NCBI RefSeq assembly: GCF_000525975.1
Contig: NZ_AODK01000005.1
Span: 1 to 64,000, forward strand
Length of the DNA stretch: 64,000 bases
Direction of reading: 5' to 3'
Origin: Listeria rocourtiae FSL F6-920
GTDB lineage: Bacteria > Bacillota > Bacilli > Lactobacillales > Listeriaceae
Notes under the pieces: model-generated
Told to the model about the DNA's origin: nothing
The model's database searches: none
Seen by the model: the letters and a program-made list of their open reading frames with translations, nothing else
Made by a program: the position numbers and the translations under genes
In this document: piece by piece, positions 37,777 to 48,886 of the stretch
Position numbering within the stretch: the stretch's first letter is position 1
How the letters are laid out: each line of letters starts with the position of its first letter

Positions 37777-38814
37777 CTATTTTTGATTATCATGATAAAG
37801 CTTTGTTAATACGGTTGTTAAATCCCGACTTACTAAATCAACCAAGCCCATCATGCGGTCGTATTCCATCCGTGTCGGGCCAAGGAGGACAATACCTCCC
37901 ACATGTTCATTGGCAATGCTGTATGTCGCAGTAATGATACTACAATCTTCCATCAAATGGTTATTAATCTCGGTACCAATTTTAACATGAAGGCCTTGAG
38001 GGATATCAGAGAAAAGCTGGTAAACGTCCTTCTCCTGATCCATCAACCGCAGCAATTCGCGAACTTTGGCAAAATCATGAAATTCTGGTTGATTCAAAAT
38101 GTTCGTTTTGCCACCAAAATACACTTTCTCCTTACTAATCTGCTGGAAGGAATCTTTCAAAATCGACAACATTAACTCGTGATTGACCATATTGCTACGA
38201 AGTAAATCAGATACCTCTGCTGGAATCATCGCGTTCATTTGATCAATCGGAATACCCACCAAGCGCTCATTTAAAATATTGACAACCCGCTCCATATCAC
38301 TCGGCGTCATCGTTTCTGGAATCGTCACGACATGATTATCAATGTGGCCTTGATCCGTAATCAGAATTAGCATCGCTTGGTTTCTATTAATTGGTACAAA
38401 ACGGAAACCACTCAATCGGTTTTGTTTAGAAGCCGGGCCAAGTAAAATCGAAGTATAATTCGTCAAATCTGACAACATCAACGCAGATTTTTGAATAAGT
38501 TGCTCCACTTCAAAGTAAGTCTCGGAAAAAAGCGATTGAACAGACATAATATCCTGCTTCTTCAGTTTCTGTGGCTCAAGTAAATAATCCACATAAAAAC
38601 GGTAACCCTTCTCAGAAGGAATCCGGCCTGATGAAGAATGTGTCTTTTCAATAAATCCATATTCCTCTAGCACGCTCATCTCATTACGAATCGTGGCTGA
38701 GCTAAATGACAAGTTGTTTTCCTTTAGTAGATTCTTAGATCCAACTGGCTGCACAGTCTCGATGAAATGGTCGATAATGGCACGAAAGATTAGCAATTGC
38801 CTCTCGGTTAACAT
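37777..38814 (-). CDS. hrcA: Heat-inducible transcription repressor HrcA
   Basis: 345 residues from ATG 38814 (GAGGTG upstream), the family length. An N-terminal winged helix ([70 protein letters not shown]) and a C-terminal GAF-like domain with [20 protein letters not shown]. It binds CIRCE and is kept active by GroEL. First gene of the heat-shock operon, with CIRCE directly upstream. Confidence 0.97.
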   Translation of the reverse strand: MLTERQLLIFRAIIDHFIETVQPVGSKNLLKENNLSFSSATIRNEMSVLEEYGFIEKTHSSSGRIPSEKGYRFYVDYLLEPQKLKKQDIMSVQSLFSETYFEVEQLIQKSALMLSDLTNYTSILLGPASKQNRLSGFRFVPINRNQAMLILITDQGHIDNHVVTIPETMTPSDMERVVNILNERLVGIPIDQMNAMIPAEVSDLLRSNMVNHELMLSILKDSFQQISKEKVYFGGKTNILNQPEFHDFAKVRELLRLMDQEKDVYQLFSDIPQGLHVKIGTEINNHLMEDCSIITATYSIANEHVGGIVLLGPTRMEYDRMMGLVDLVSRDLTTVLTKLYHDNQK

Positions 38815-38829
38815 ATCTATCACCTCTTT

Positions 38830-38856
38830 TTAGCACTCGATAGGTTTAAGTGCTAA
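38830..38856. promoter_or_regulatory. CIRCE operator
   Basis: TTAGCACTC-N9-AAGTGCTAA on the plus strand: 9-bp inverted repeat with a 9-bp spacer and one mismatch, the HrcA binding site. It sits 16 bases from the hrcA start and overlaps the transcribed leader, giving autoregulated repression of hrcA-grpE-dnaK-dnaJ. Confidence 0.95.
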
Positions 38857-38867
38857 ATACAATTATA

Positions 38868-38896
38868 AATTTACCACTCTGACCGTCTGCTGTCAA
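38868..38896 (-). promoter_or_regulatory. Promoter of the hrcA operon
   Basis: On the minus strand TTGACA (about 38896-38891), 17-bp spacer, TAAATT (about 38873-38868), followed immediately by CIRCE. A TATAAT a few bases downstream is too far from the -35 (23 bp). Confidence 0.55.
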
Positions 38897-38949
38897 CAAA
38901 AAACACTCGATTTCAGACTAAAGTAGTAATTAGCTGAAATCGAATGTCT

Positions 38950-40077
38950 TTATAAAAATTCCTGAAAAACATTATTCCCTAAAAAACGTCCACGCCGTGT
39001 AAGCCGAATGCTTCCTTGCGTAGATTCCAACCAACCTTTTTCAGTTGTTTTCTCAATTGCACGTGCAAAAGTCGTGTCGAGAGGCTGTCCAAACTTAGCT
39101 TGAAATTGGGCTTTATCAACACCCACCACTTTTCTCAAACCAAGGAACATCTCTTCTTCCATCTTTTCCTTTAATGTCAGCTCTTTTTGCTGAAAAATCG
39201 GTAGCTCATTCTTTTCAAGCGGTTGCATGTATTTTTTCAGTGGGCCATAATTTGCGTAACGTGTTTCACCAACATAACCATGCGCCCCAGCACCGAAGCC
39301 AAAATAATGCTCATTGCTCCAATAAACAATATTGTGTCTGCTTTCAAAGCCTGGCTTAGCAAAATTGCTGATTTCATACTGCCTACGACCATGCTTTTCC
39401 ATCGTACTCATCAACATTTCATACATGTTTGCCTCTGCATCTTCCCCTGGAAGCAGCAATTTCCCTTTTTGCATTAAATTATAAAAAATTGTCTTTGGCT
39501 CAATGATAAGCGAATACGCAGAGTAATGTGGCAAATCAAGATTTAACGCTTTTGTTAATGTATCCTCAAAATCCGCCTCCGTCTGGCCGGGTAAACTGAA
39601 AATAAGATCAATACTTACATTCTCAAAACCGACCTGTTTCGCATTATTTACGGACTGATACACATCATCCACCGTATGAATACGCCCAATTTTTTTCAAT
39701 AACTCATTATTAAAGCTTTGGACCCCCATACTCAAACGGTTCACACCATGGTCTTTCATCACCTGCAACTTACTTACTGACAGGTCTCCAGGATTAGCTT
39801 CAAAACTAAATTCAGCCTCTTTAGCGATTGGAAACAGCCTCTGAACAGCCGAGCAAAGCCTTGTCAACTGTGCTTCTGTCAAAGTCGTCGGTGTTCCCCC
39901 ACCAACAAAAATCGTCTCTACCGGCTTCATAACCTGCTTTTCAGTCACCATTTCCATCTCTTTAATCAGCAAATCAACATATTTATCGACCGGTTGACCT
40001 TCTAGAAAAACCTTATTAAAATCGCAATAGTAACAAATATGTTCGCAAAATGGGATGTGAATATAAATCGCAGTCAT
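38950..40077 (-). CDS. hemW: HemW-type radical SAM protein
   Basis: 375 residues. The radical SAM motif CEHICYYCDF (C-x3-C-x2-C) is near the N-terminus, followed by FVGGGTPTTL, GVQSFNNELLKKIGRIHT and a C-terminal HemN-like domain (YGFGAGAHGYVG-type segment). Often annotated as coproporphyrinogen III oxidase, but in this position it is most likely the heme chaperone HemW. It is between hrcA and lepA. Confidence 0.92.
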   Translation of the reverse strand: MTAIYIHIPFCEHICYYCDFNKVFLEGQPVDKYVDLLIKEMEMVTEKQVMKPVETIFVGGGTPTTLTEAQLTRLCSAVQRLFPIAKEAEFSFEANPGDLSVSKLQVMKDHGVNRLSMGVQSFNNELLKKIGRIHTVDDVYQSVNNAKQVGFENVSIDLIFSLPGQTEADFEDTLTKALNLDLPHYSAYSLIIEPKTIFYNLMQKGKLLLPGEDAEANMYEMLMSTMEKHGRRQYEISNFAKPGFESRHNIVYWSNEHYFGFGAGAHGYVGETRYANYGPLKKYMQPLEKNELPIFQQKELTLKEKMEEEMFLGLRKVVGVDKAQFQAKFGQPLDTTFARAIEKTTEKGWLESTQGSIRLTRRGRFLGNNVFQEFL

Positions 40078-40102
40078 CTCTCATACACTCATTTCCTTAA
40101 GG

Positions 40103-40157
40103 AGAAAAAGCGAGCTTCTCCGTTCACCAAGAACAAGATAAAGTCGCTTTTTCACTA
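40103..40157 (-). terminator. Hairpin between lepA and hemW
   Basis: GAAAAAGCGA at 40106 pairs with TCGCTTTTTC at about 40145 across a ~30-base loop. It could attenuate or terminate transcription after lepA. Confidence 0.45.
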
Positions 40158-40162
40158 ACCCT

Positions 40163-41991
40163 TTATTTATCATCCATTTTTAAGATGGCCATGAAAGCTT
40201 CTTGTGGCACTTCAACAGAACCAATGGATTTCATACGTTTCTTACCTTCTTTTTGCTTCTCTAACAGCTTTCTTTTTCGCGACACATCCCCACCATAACA
40301 CTTAGCTAAAACGTTTTTACGAAGTGCTTTGATTGTTGAGCGCGCAACAATTTTTGTACTGATTGCCGCCTGAATCGGTACTTCAAATTGCTGTCTTGGA
40401 ATCAATTCTTTTAGTTTTTCAACGATAATTTTTCCACGTTCATAAGAGAAGTCACGATGGACAATAAAACTAAGCGCATCAACTTTCTCGTTATTCAACA
40501 CAATATCCATTTTCACAAGTTTCGACTCACGGTAACCAATTAGTTCGTAATCAAATGAAGCATAGCCTTTCGTGCCTGATTTCAATTGATCGAAAAAGTC
40601 ATAAACAATTTCTGAAAGTGGCATTTCATAAATAACACTCACACGGATATCATCTAAATATTCCATTGTCATAAAGTTACCACGCTTATTTTGTGCAAGT
40701 TCCATGACTGCACCGACGTAATCGTTTGGCACCATAATTGTTGCTTTTACATACGGCTCTTCAACGGAATCAATTACACCCTGTTCAGGCATCTCAGCAG
40801 GGTTATCCACAACTACCATAGTACCATCTGTTAAATTCACATGGTAAATAACACTCGGCGCTGTTGTGATTAAGTCAATATTAAATTCACGTTCGATGCG
40901 TTCTTGAATAATTTCCATATGAAGCAAGCCGAGGAACCCACAGCGGAAGCCAAATCCAAGCGCTTGGGACGTCTCAGCCTCATATTGAAGCGCGGAATCA
41001 TTTAACTCTAGCTTCTCAAGCGCATCACGCAAATCATTATATTTCGCGGAATCGATTGGATATAACCCACAATAAACCATTGGATTCAATTTACGATATC
41101 CTGGTAAAGCTTCTGCCGCTGGATTATTCGCAAGTGTGATAGTATCCCCAACACTCGTATCGCTTACGTTTTTTTTATTGCAGCGGTTAAATAACCAACG
41201 TCTCCAACCATTAACTGATCGCGCGGTGTCGATTTCGGCGTAAACACACCAACCTCCGTCACTTCAAATTCACGACCATTAGCCATCATGCGAATCTTAT
41301 CTCCCGCCTTCACCGTTCCTTCCATAATACGAATATTGGCAATAACACCACGATATGCATCAAAAACGGAGTCAAAGATGAGCGCCTTTAGCGGTGCATC
41401 CACATCACCAGTCGGCGCAGGAATTTTCGAAACTACTTGTTCCAGAATATCTTCAATCCCAATTCCAGATTTCGCAGAAGCAAGTACTGCATCCGATGCA
41501 TCTAAACCAATAACATCCTCAATCTCCGACCGAACACGCTCCGGCTCCGCAGCTGGCAAATCAATTTTATTAATAACGGGCATAATTTCCAAATCATTAT
41601 CTAGCGCCAAGTAAACATTGGCAAGTGTTTGGGCTTCAATCCCTTGCGCTGCATCCACAACCAAAATCGCACCCTCACAAGCTGCCAAACTACGCGAAAC
41701 CTCATACGTAAAATCGACATGTCCCGGCGTATCAATCAAGTGAAAAATATATGTTTCGCCATCTTTGGCAGTATACGATAATTCCACCGCATTCAACTTA
41801 ATAGTGATGCCACGCTCACGCTCTAAATCCATCGAATCGAGCAATTGCGCCTTCATTTCACGATGCGTCAGTGCATTCGTCATTTCAAGAATACGATCGG
41901 CAAGCGTTGATTTACCGTGGTCAATATGCGCTATTATCGAAAAATTTCTTATTTTCTTCTGTCTTTCTAGCATTTCTTCCTTCTTCATTTC
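40163..41991 (-). CDS. lepA: Elongation factor 4 (LepA), homopolymer-interrupted
   Basis: From ATG 41991 the protein has G1 [11 protein letters not shown]3 DTPGHVDF, G4 NKIDLP, and the LepA-specific C-terminal domain ending MAILKMDDK. The frame breaks in an 8-base T run at 41169-41176 ([16 protein letters not shown] restored with six). Corrected length is 608 residues, the known Listeria length, so this run carries two extra bases, or it needs one more for a slightly longer protein. LepA is a ribosome-associated GTPase. Confidence 0.96.
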
Positions 41992-42122
41992 TCCAGCTCC
42001 CGAATTCGAACTCATCTTATTAAAACGATGGTAAGCTAAGATAGATTATATCAGTAGAGCTCGCTATTTTCAATCACTTCCAACTTTTTTCGTTAAAAAA
42101 TAAATAAATTAGTAAAGTAATA

Positions 42123-42151
42123 TTGCAATATGCGCTGTGTTTAGGTATAAT
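42123..42151 (+). promoter_or_regulatory. Promoter of rpsT
   Basis: TTGCAA 42123-42128, 17-bp spacer, TATAAT 42146-42151. A second TATAAT-like box lies near 42186. The leader of about 75 nt could carry S20 autoregulation, which I cannot show. Confidence 0.65.
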
Positions 42152-42229
42152 AGCATTTGTTCTAGTGTAAATTTGAAGGTATGGTATATAATAGATACTA
42201 CCTCATAATTTTGGGCGGAGGTGAATGAA

Positions 42230-42486
42230 ATGCCAAATATTAAATCAGCAATCAAACGTGTAAAAACAACTGACACTCGCAATAGCCGTAACACATCTCA
42301 ACGTACTGCAATGCGTACAGCTGTTAAAAAAATTCGAACAAGCTGCAGAAAACAATGCAGACAACGCGAAAGAACTATATGTTGAAGCTAGTAAAAAAAT
42401 TAGATAGCGCGGTAAGCAAAGGTCTAATTCATAAAAACAATGCAGCTCGCAATAAATCTCGCTTAGCTAAAAAATTAGCTAAATAA
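42230..42486 (+). CDS. rpsT: 30S ribosomal protein S20, two homopolymer breaks
   Basis: Starts [18 protein letters not shown] at ATG 42230 (GGAGGTG upstream). Removing one A from 42326-42332 and one from 42393-42399 gives an 84-residue basic protein ending SRLAKKLAK, the exact length of S20. Two breaks in a single small essential gene are the clearest evidence of sequencing error in the window. Confidence 0.95.
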
Positions 42487-42500
42487 TACGATTCTTAATC

Positions 42501-42536
42501 GCAAAACATCGCACTTAATGTGCGATGTTTTTTTGT
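42501..42536 (+). terminator. Terminator after rpsT
   Basis: AACATCGCAC-ttaat-GTGCGATGTT stem and seven T's, fifteen bases after the stop codon. Confidence 0.85.
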
Positions 42537-42636
42537 TACGGCTATTCGAAATTGAAGTGAGCTCCAACCATTAAGCGAGAACAAAGTGTGCAGTAACTCC
42601 CTATACCACCACAACCAACCTCCTCACCTTAACCCC

Positions 42637-43672
42637 TTACAACTTTTGCACCTTTCTCTGATCTTGCAAAGAGAATAAAAACCATTCCAATTTCTGCGCC
42701 TTATCCCCATAACCTGTCTTCATTTCAAAATCCATTTGCGCCAGCCTTTCCAGAATTGCTGTTAACTCATGATAAGCAAAACTTTTAGCTTGTCTCGCCC
42801 CTAGCTTGACTCTGAATGGATGTACTTTTAATTTCTGAGCTACTTGCTGTTGACTAAATCCTTGCTTTTCTAACAATTTAATCTGAGTCAGCAATCGGAA
42901 CTGGCTTGCAATAAGTGCCAAAATTTTTTATTGGCTCTTCTTTTTGCTTCAACAAATCATAGTAAATACTTAACGCACCGCTAACATCTAAAGCAATCAT
43001 CTTGTCCAGCAACAAGAAAATATTTTGCTCAAGCGACCTGACTACAAGACTTTCTATATCTGATGAAAGAATAACGCGCTCCTCTAGTTTATAGAGCATT
43101 AATTTATCCAACTCATTCATAGCGGTCGTTAGTTGCCCACCCGTTAGCTCTATAAGCCTATCGGTCGCAGAATTATCCATTTTGAATTCGTTAAAATTGC
43201 TTATCGCTTGAAGCCACTTTTGCATCTCTGCCTCGTTTGGCCTTTTCGCATCGATTATCGTTGCCTGCTTTTTTATCAATTTAGTCAATTTTTTACGCTC
43301 ATCTAATTTATCTACGTGAGCAATAAAAACTAAGATGGAATATTCCACCGGCTCTTTCAAATAATCCTCTAAACGCGTCGTTCGATGCTCCATTTTACTT
43401 TTTGTCTTCTCTGTTGTTAGAAAGGATGGGTTGGAAGCAATAATTAAACGACGATCACCAAAGAAAGGAATTGTTTCTGCTTCTTCCACAACTTGTTCAA
43501 TTGCCGTTTCATCTAAATCAAAATTAGCGTAATTGAAATCAGTATCTTCCTCACCTAAAACACCTGCAACTAGGCGCTTCTTTGTTTCATTTATAATATA
43601 ATCCTCTGTCCCTATAATTAGATAAATTGGTGCAAATTCTTTCTTCTCTATCTTTTTCCATTCTGAAATCAT
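42637..43672 (-). CDS. holA: DNA polymerase III delta subunit, homopolymer-interrupted
   Basis: About 344 residues from ATG 43672 (AAGGAGAGGG upstream). One T too many at 42924-42929 splits it; the junction is EPIKILALIASQ. An N-terminal AAA-like domain (APIYLIIGTEDYIINETKKRL), a central RLIIASNPSFL, and a C-terminal collar domain. Clamp loader subunit that opens the beta ring. Encoded downstream of comEC. Confidence 0.92.
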
Positions 43673-43743
43673 GAATAGCCCTCTCCTTTCCACGTCTCTC
43701 TCCTATCGTAAATCATGACAAGGCTTTGTGCAAGTGGAAAAGG

Positions 43744-46007
43744 TCATTCTAAACCAAAGGAAAACCCTTTTGAGAAAGTATAGATTATTTCGCCTCGCTG
43801 ATCCGTGCGATAAATCTGGCTTCCTGCTGATTCAAGCGTGTCTAACGTTTCTTTTCGAGGGTGTCCAAAACGATTGCCAACACCACATGAAATAAGAGAT
43901 ATTGCGGGTTTTACTTTATCAACAAAATCTTGGGTTGTAGAGCTTTTACTGCCATGATGTCCAACTTTTAAAATGTCGGCTTCTATAAGTGGATTTTCAA
44001 GTAAGGCTAGTTCCGTCTCTTTCTCAATATCTCCTGTGAATAGCCACCTTTTCCCATCTAATAAAGCAGAGATGACAATAGAGTCATTATTCTGACCCTC
44101 CCCCCTTTCAACTGGACTAATAACTTGAAAGGTAGCATCGCCTTTCACCCAGCTGTAGCCCGCTAGTACCGCTCTGGTTGGCACATTCGAAAGAGCTTGT
44201 AGTGCTTTTTTCATAATATCTTTTGTTTCGCCACCTTCTGCATAAATAAGTTCTTTAATGCGAATCATTTTATTTACATCGACAAGTCCCTCCATATGGT
44301 CTGCATGACTATGCGTCACAATCAATTTATCTATCTGTGAAATCCCCTTAGCTTTCAAAACAGGTGTAACGATATTTTTGCCCACAGAAAATGGCTCCTT
44401 ACGCTTTTTCCATTCCTCTTTTTCCAAAAAAATTTGCCCACCGACATCAATCACATAGACCCCCTTATTCCATGGCAACTGAATAAGAATACTATCACCT
44501 TGTCCTACATCAATTATAGATACTTTCCCACTAAGGTTAACGGTCCCTATAAACAGACATAGACAGATTGGAATTAAATAGCGACATACTTTTCCTGTTC
44601 TCTCCCAGTAATAGAAAAAATAGAGAACTAGTATCAGTAGACTTATTAATAAAATGGGGCCGGGGCGACCAGTTACCCAGGTTGTAAACGGCATTTTTTG
44701 TAGCATGAGGGCGAGCGCTTCCGACATGTTTACAGCCATTTTCATAACAACCGAAGGGATGGACAGCAAAGCGGGTAATAGGTTCAAAAGGAAGATGGTT
44801 AAGAAACTAAGCGGTAACATTATAAAAGTGAATAACGGTACATATATAATGTTAAAAAAAAACACCTACAACAGAAAATTCATAGAAGTGATAGCTCATG
44901 ATGGCAATTCCCGAAATGGTGGAAATGAGGGAAATATAAAGGGCACTTAGTAGATTAGAAGAAACTTTCCGTAAGATTTTTCGACCAGATAGAATAATCG
45001 CGAATGAAACCGCATAAGATAGTTGAAAACCGATTTCTAGGATAGCATAAGGATTAAATACAAACACAACAACAAAACTAAAACATAGCGCTTGAAGAGA
45101 TGTCACACGTATCGGTAATAATCTTCCTCCCGTCAAACATATTGCCATAATCACAGCTCGAACAACTGGCGCATTGGCTCCTGTCATTAAACAATACAAT
45201 GGTAACATGGTTATCATGATTATTGCAGTCTTTTCGATTTGAAAGCCCAGGCGCCTAAACAATAATAGAAAACCGGCAATAATCAAATTTACATGTAATC
45301 CCGAAATGGCTAGTAAATGAACGACTCCTAGACGCTGATAACTTTCGTAAACTGAACTTTCTATAGTCGTTCGGTCTCCATAAATCAATGATGCTACATA
45401 TGGCGCTATTTGAGAATCTAGTTCTGTATCTATTTTCTCTAATTGCGATTTCCGAAAATTCTTTATTCTATGCAGCCACGAAGCATCGTTCTCAGATAGG
45501 GGCTCGATAGCATTGACCTTTAACAACCAATGTATTTGCTTCCGATATAGAAAATCTTGATAATTAAATTGATCTTTATTGCGATTTTTTCCGGGTATTT
45601 CTAATTCGCCATTCACATTTAATTTATCTCCATAGTTTAATCGCATAAATTGTTTCTGCTCTTGTTCGCTAGTAAGCTTGTAACTCATCTGGAACCGTTC
45701 TCCTTGATACAAAACTTGCGCCCGAAAAGTGTTCCCATCAACAACAATTCCCTCGTTTAACGTAACAGCTCCTTCTAGACCACCTACCTGAAACTGTGAG
45801 TGATTTTGATTATCAAAGAACCAGAAAAAAAACTCCTGCTACAAGAGTCAGACTGAAAAATGCGACTGACTTCGTTGATTTAAACAGAAACGCAAGAACC
45901 AGTAAAACACCTAGTAACAGAAAGATCTTCATTGAGATAAGGACACACATTACAGCGAGAATAATGGCTACAGCAATCGTCAATGCTAGACGCTCTATAG
46001 TCCTCAC
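43744..46007 (-). CDS. comEC: Competence protein ComEC, two homopolymer breaks
   Basis: About 753 residues after correcting 44854-44862 and 45825-45832, close to B. subtilis ComEC. An N-terminal OB-like domain and several transmembrane helices, the competence core (RLGVVHLLAISGLHVNLI, TGANAPVVRAVIM), and a C-terminal metallo-beta-lactamase domain with VTHSHADHMEGL. It forms the DNA-uptake channel. Start GTG 46007 is seven bases after the comEB stop. Confidence 0.93.
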
Positions 46008-46013
46008 CCCACT

Positions 46014-46577
46014 TTATTTTAAAAACTGTTGTCGCAATTTATCCTCTAGACGAGCAATAGTTTCTGCGGGTATTGTTTCTTGTTGCAATACTTCTTGCAC
46101 AGTTTGGATAACTGTTTGCTCGATTTGGGCAGTATTGTTCAGAACATGCTCATCAAAAGGTACCTTCTTGATAATAACATTAGCGCGTTCAAAAAGTTCA
46201 ATGGCATACGGATGATTTTTATAATCTTTTGCGTAATACACCGCTTTAATACCTGCTTGAATAATTGATTTACAACATGCTATACACGGAAAATGCGTAA
46301 CATACATTTCTGCATTATCCGTTGAGGCACCAAATTTCGCGCATTGCAAAATAGCATTCATTTCAGCATGAATTGTACGTATGCAATGTCCTTCTACAAC
46401 ATAACATCCTTCCTCATCGCAATGGTCTCCCCCAGCTATGGAGCCATTATATCCGCCTGCAATAATACGTTTATCTCGAACAATTGTAGCCCCAACCATA
46501 AGTCGTGTACATGTACTCCTAGAAGATATTAGATGGCTTTGCGCCAAAAAGAATTGATCCCAAGCTATTCTTTGCAT
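46014..46577 (-). CDS. comEB: dCMP deaminase-like ComEB
   Basis: 187 residues with zinc deaminase motifs HAEMNAIL and CIACCKSIIQAG, and a substrate region GGYNGSIAGGDHCDEEGC. It converts dCMP to dUMP; the competence association is by operon position only. It lies between comEA and comEC. Confidence 0.93.
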   Translation of the reverse strand: MQRIAWDQFFLAQSHLISSRSTCTRLMVGATIVRDKRIIAGGYNGSIAGGDHCDEEGCYVVEGHCIRTIHAEMNAILQCAKFGASTDNAEMYVTHFPCIACCKSIIQAGIKAVYYAKDYKNHPYAIELFERANVIIKKVPFDEHVLNNTAQIEQTVIQTVQEVLQQETIPAETIARLEDKLRQQFLK

Positions 46578-46646
46578 ATTTGTCGCTCCTTTAAGAAATT
46601 GATGCTTTTAGTATATGCTTTTCGAATTCGCTTCGTCAATAGCTTA

Positions 46647-47261
46647 TTACTCCACTGTAATATGTTCACTTAATCGCTCTACTGTTTTAGCTCCGATACC
46701 CGAGACTTTGGAAAGGTCAGCATTTGTTGTAAATAAGCCCTCTTTTTCACGATAGTCAATGATAGCTTGGGCCTTCGTAGCCCCAATTCCAGGAATAGTC
46801 TGCAAAGTTGCTACATCAGCTGTATTAATATTGACTTTGGCATGGTCTACACTTGCAGTTTCTGAGCCATTTGTGACGACTGGTACCATCCCTTCTTCAC
46901 CAGCCTTTCCAGCGTAAACAACCATTTCATCAGTGACTTTTTGCGCCATGTTTAGGAGTTTCACATCTGCCTCTACGGATAATCCACCTGCTTTTATAAT
47001 CGCGTCCTTTACTCGACTATCTGGTGCTAGTTCATACACGCCTGGTTTATTAACCGCACCTTTCACATCAACAATTAACATCTTTGTAGACACCACTTCC
47101 TGCTCTTTTGCATCGTTTTTTGTGGCTTCTTCTTTTGCAACAACTGGTGTGGAAGGAACGACTTCCTCTTGATTTTGGGTGAAGAAAAAGATCACTATCG
47201 CCGCGACTATGGCCACTACACCGATAATGTACTTCTTGTATGCTTGCCATTTACCTAACAT
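46647..47261 (-). CDS. comEA: DNA-binding competence protein ComEA
   Basis: 204 residues from ATG 47261 (CAGGTG upstream). One N-terminal transmembrane helix (YIIGVVAIVAAIVIFFF), a Glu/Lys/Ala-rich linker, a SLBB-type domain (VDVKGAVNKPGVYEL) and a C-terminal helix-hairpin-helix pair (INTADVATLQTIPGIGATKAQAIIDYR). It is the surface dsDNA receptor for transformation. First gene of the comE operon. Confidence 0.95.
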   Translation of the reverse strand: MLGKWQAYKKYIIGVVAIVAAIVIFFFTQNQEEVVPSTPVVAKEEATKNDAKEQEVVSTKMLIVDVKGAVNKPGVYELAPDSRVKDAIIKAGGLSVEADVKLLNMAQKVTDEMVVYAGKAGEEGMVPVVTNGSETASVDHAKVNINTADVATLQTIPGIGATKAQAIIDYREKEGLFTTNADLSKVSGIGAKTVERLSEHITVE

Positions 47262-47365
47262 TCTAATCACCTGCCTTTAATATTTATATTCGTCCTCCGC
47301 TTCATTTCTCCTTTATTCACTTGCGAAACCCCAAAACATAAAAAAAGAGAAACGACTGCTAAAAG

Positions 47366-48097
47366 TCATTTCTCACATATGAAAAAGATTCTTTCACTGG
47401 TTTTAGTAGGCTCAAAATCCGTAAAATCAGCACAAATTTTTATTTTACGAAATCCTGCTGCGGTTATCGCTTTTTTGTACCACTCAACTGGGAAAGTACG
47501 CTCTTTATGTAGCTCATCATAGCGATCGTAACAGCCATCTTGGTTTTGCTTGAAAAAAGTTAGCTCATGCTCCACAGAATGCGGATACTCTCCTTCAAAA
47601 GAATTCCAAATACACGAAATTTCCTCATCGCTATCACCATAGCTGTAATCTTTGAACAGTACATCGATTTTGTATACGGAATGGACATCGAACAAAAAGA
47701 CACCGTCCGCTCTCAAATTTGAATAGACACTGTGAAATGCGCCGTAAACTTGTTCTTCTGTTTCTAAGTAATTGAGCGAATCACAAAAACAAGTGACTAA
47801 ATCAAATGCACCTAACTGCTCCATTTGGGACATGTCTTGTTGTAACAATAGTAATGAAACTTCTTCTTGGAATGCTTTTTCACTAGCCACACTCAGCATT
47901 TCTTCCGACAAATCAATGCCAGTAACCTCAAATCCTCGCTTAGCCAACCGAACAGCAAGCTCAGCGGTCCCACAAGCAACATCAAGCACTTTTCCACCAC
48001 CCTCAGGCAAATAGGGCTTGGCGAACGAAAACCAGTTATCGTAAAGCTCCTCGTCCATGAGAGCATCATAGAAATTCGGAAAATATTCATAACTCAT
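47366..48097 (-). CDS. SAM-dependent methyltransferase (YqeM-like)
   Basis: 243 residues with a class I motif VLDVACGTAELAVRLAKRG, FEVTGIDLSEEML, and post-motif FDLVTCFCDSLNYL. Substrate unknown. Encoded upstream of comEA, as yqeM is in Bacillus relatives. No secretion signal. Confidence 0.85.
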   Translation of the reverse strand: MSYEYFPNFYDALMDEELYDNWFSFAKPYLPEGGGKVLDVACGTAELAVRLAKRGFEVTGIDLSEEMLSVASEKAFQEEVSLLLLQQDMSQMEQLGAFDLVTCFCDSLNYLETEEQVYGAFHSVYSNLRADGVFLFDVHSVYKIDVLFKDYSYGDSDEEISCIWNSFEGEYPHSVEHELTFFKQNQDGCYDRYDELHKERTFPVEWYKKAITAAGFRKIKICADFTDFEPTKTSERIFFICEK

Positions 48098-48526
48098 ATC
48101 ACTTCAACCTCTTTCCATAAAAAAGTTTGGGACAAACTCCAAACGAGATAAAAATCGCCCTACCCACTTTTTTTGGGTAGGACGAAAATTTTGTTTCATA
48201 CAAATCGAGCGAAAGCTTTGTATTCAAGGGATTTTGAAGGATTACATATTCGCTCCGCTCACATGTATATTGGGACTTTACATGATGACTGAAAGCAGGG
48301 GGAGGGTAGTTTCCTCGACCATGCAAGAAGTTAAGCGTAACTTCTTGCATGCAGCAGAACCACTCGATTGTTCTTCATCCTTATTCTAAATAATCCTGAA
48401 AGAACGCCTTTTCGCGATGCTCATAGGCATATTGGGGCTGTCATTCATTTTATTCGAACAGCCCCAACAATGCGAGCGCTTGAAAGCCTATTTATCTGGG
48501 TTATGTCTCAACCTCATCGTTTTTTA
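48098..48526. repeat. 429-bp non-coding region with repeat copy B
   Basis: No gene is seen here. It begins AAAAAGTTTGGGACAAAC and contains a CAAATCGAGCGAAAGC…TATTCAAGGGAT block related to the repeat at 14.3 kb. It also contains a GCTCCGCTCACATGTATATT core, a GACTGAAAGCAGGG…GACCATGCAAGAAGTTA block related to 56.3 kb, a perfect AAGAAGTTA/TAACTTCTT hairpin, a GGGGCTGTC/GACAGCCCC-like hairpin near 48434-48467, and a CAATGCGAGCGCTTGAAAGCC…TATGTCTCAACC end. It looks like a composite or decayed set of repeat elements between rsfS and yqeM. Confidence 0.55.
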
Positions 48527-48883
48527 TTAGACGGTGAAAGCCGCGCGGACATCTTCAAGTGGCGCATCTCCCCAGAGTTTTTCAAGATTATAGTAGCTAC
48601 GTTCATCTTTATGGAAGACATGAACGATAACGTCTCCTAAATCGATTAAAATCCATTTGGCTGCATCAAAACCCTCTAAACGCTTCACTTCTACCTCATT
48701 TTTATTAGCTTGTTCTTTAATTTCTTGTGCAATGGCTTGTACTTGTTTGTCAGAGTTACCGTGGCAAATGACGAAGTAATCAGCAAATGCGGATAACCCT
48801 TGCATATTCAGCGCTATAATATCCTCTGCTCGTTTATCGTCCGCTGCTTTTGCGGTTAACATTAATAAATCATGACTTTTCAA
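48527..48883 (-). CDS. rsfS: Ribosomal silencing factor RsfS
   Basis: 118 residues: DLLMLTAKAADDKRAEDIIALNMQGLSAFADYFVICHGNSDKQVQAIA and WILIDLGDVIVHVFHKDERSYYNLEKLWGDA, the DUF143/Iojap signature. It binds L14 and prevents subunit joining in stationary phase. Downstream of yqeK and nadD. Confidence 0.95.
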   Translation of the reverse strand: MKSHDLLMLTAKAADDKRAEDIIALNMQGLSAFADYFVICHGNSDKQVQAIAQEIKEQANKNEVEVKRLEGFDAAKWILIDLGDVIVHVFHKDERSYYNLEKLWGDAPLEDVRAAFTV

Positions 48884-48886
48884 TAG

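Noticed and set aside
41165-41180. Programmed ribosomal frameshift in lepA
   Set aside because: The A-rich run resembles a slippery site, but LepA is made as one frame in all bacteria I know, and similar breaks occur in two dozen other genes here.
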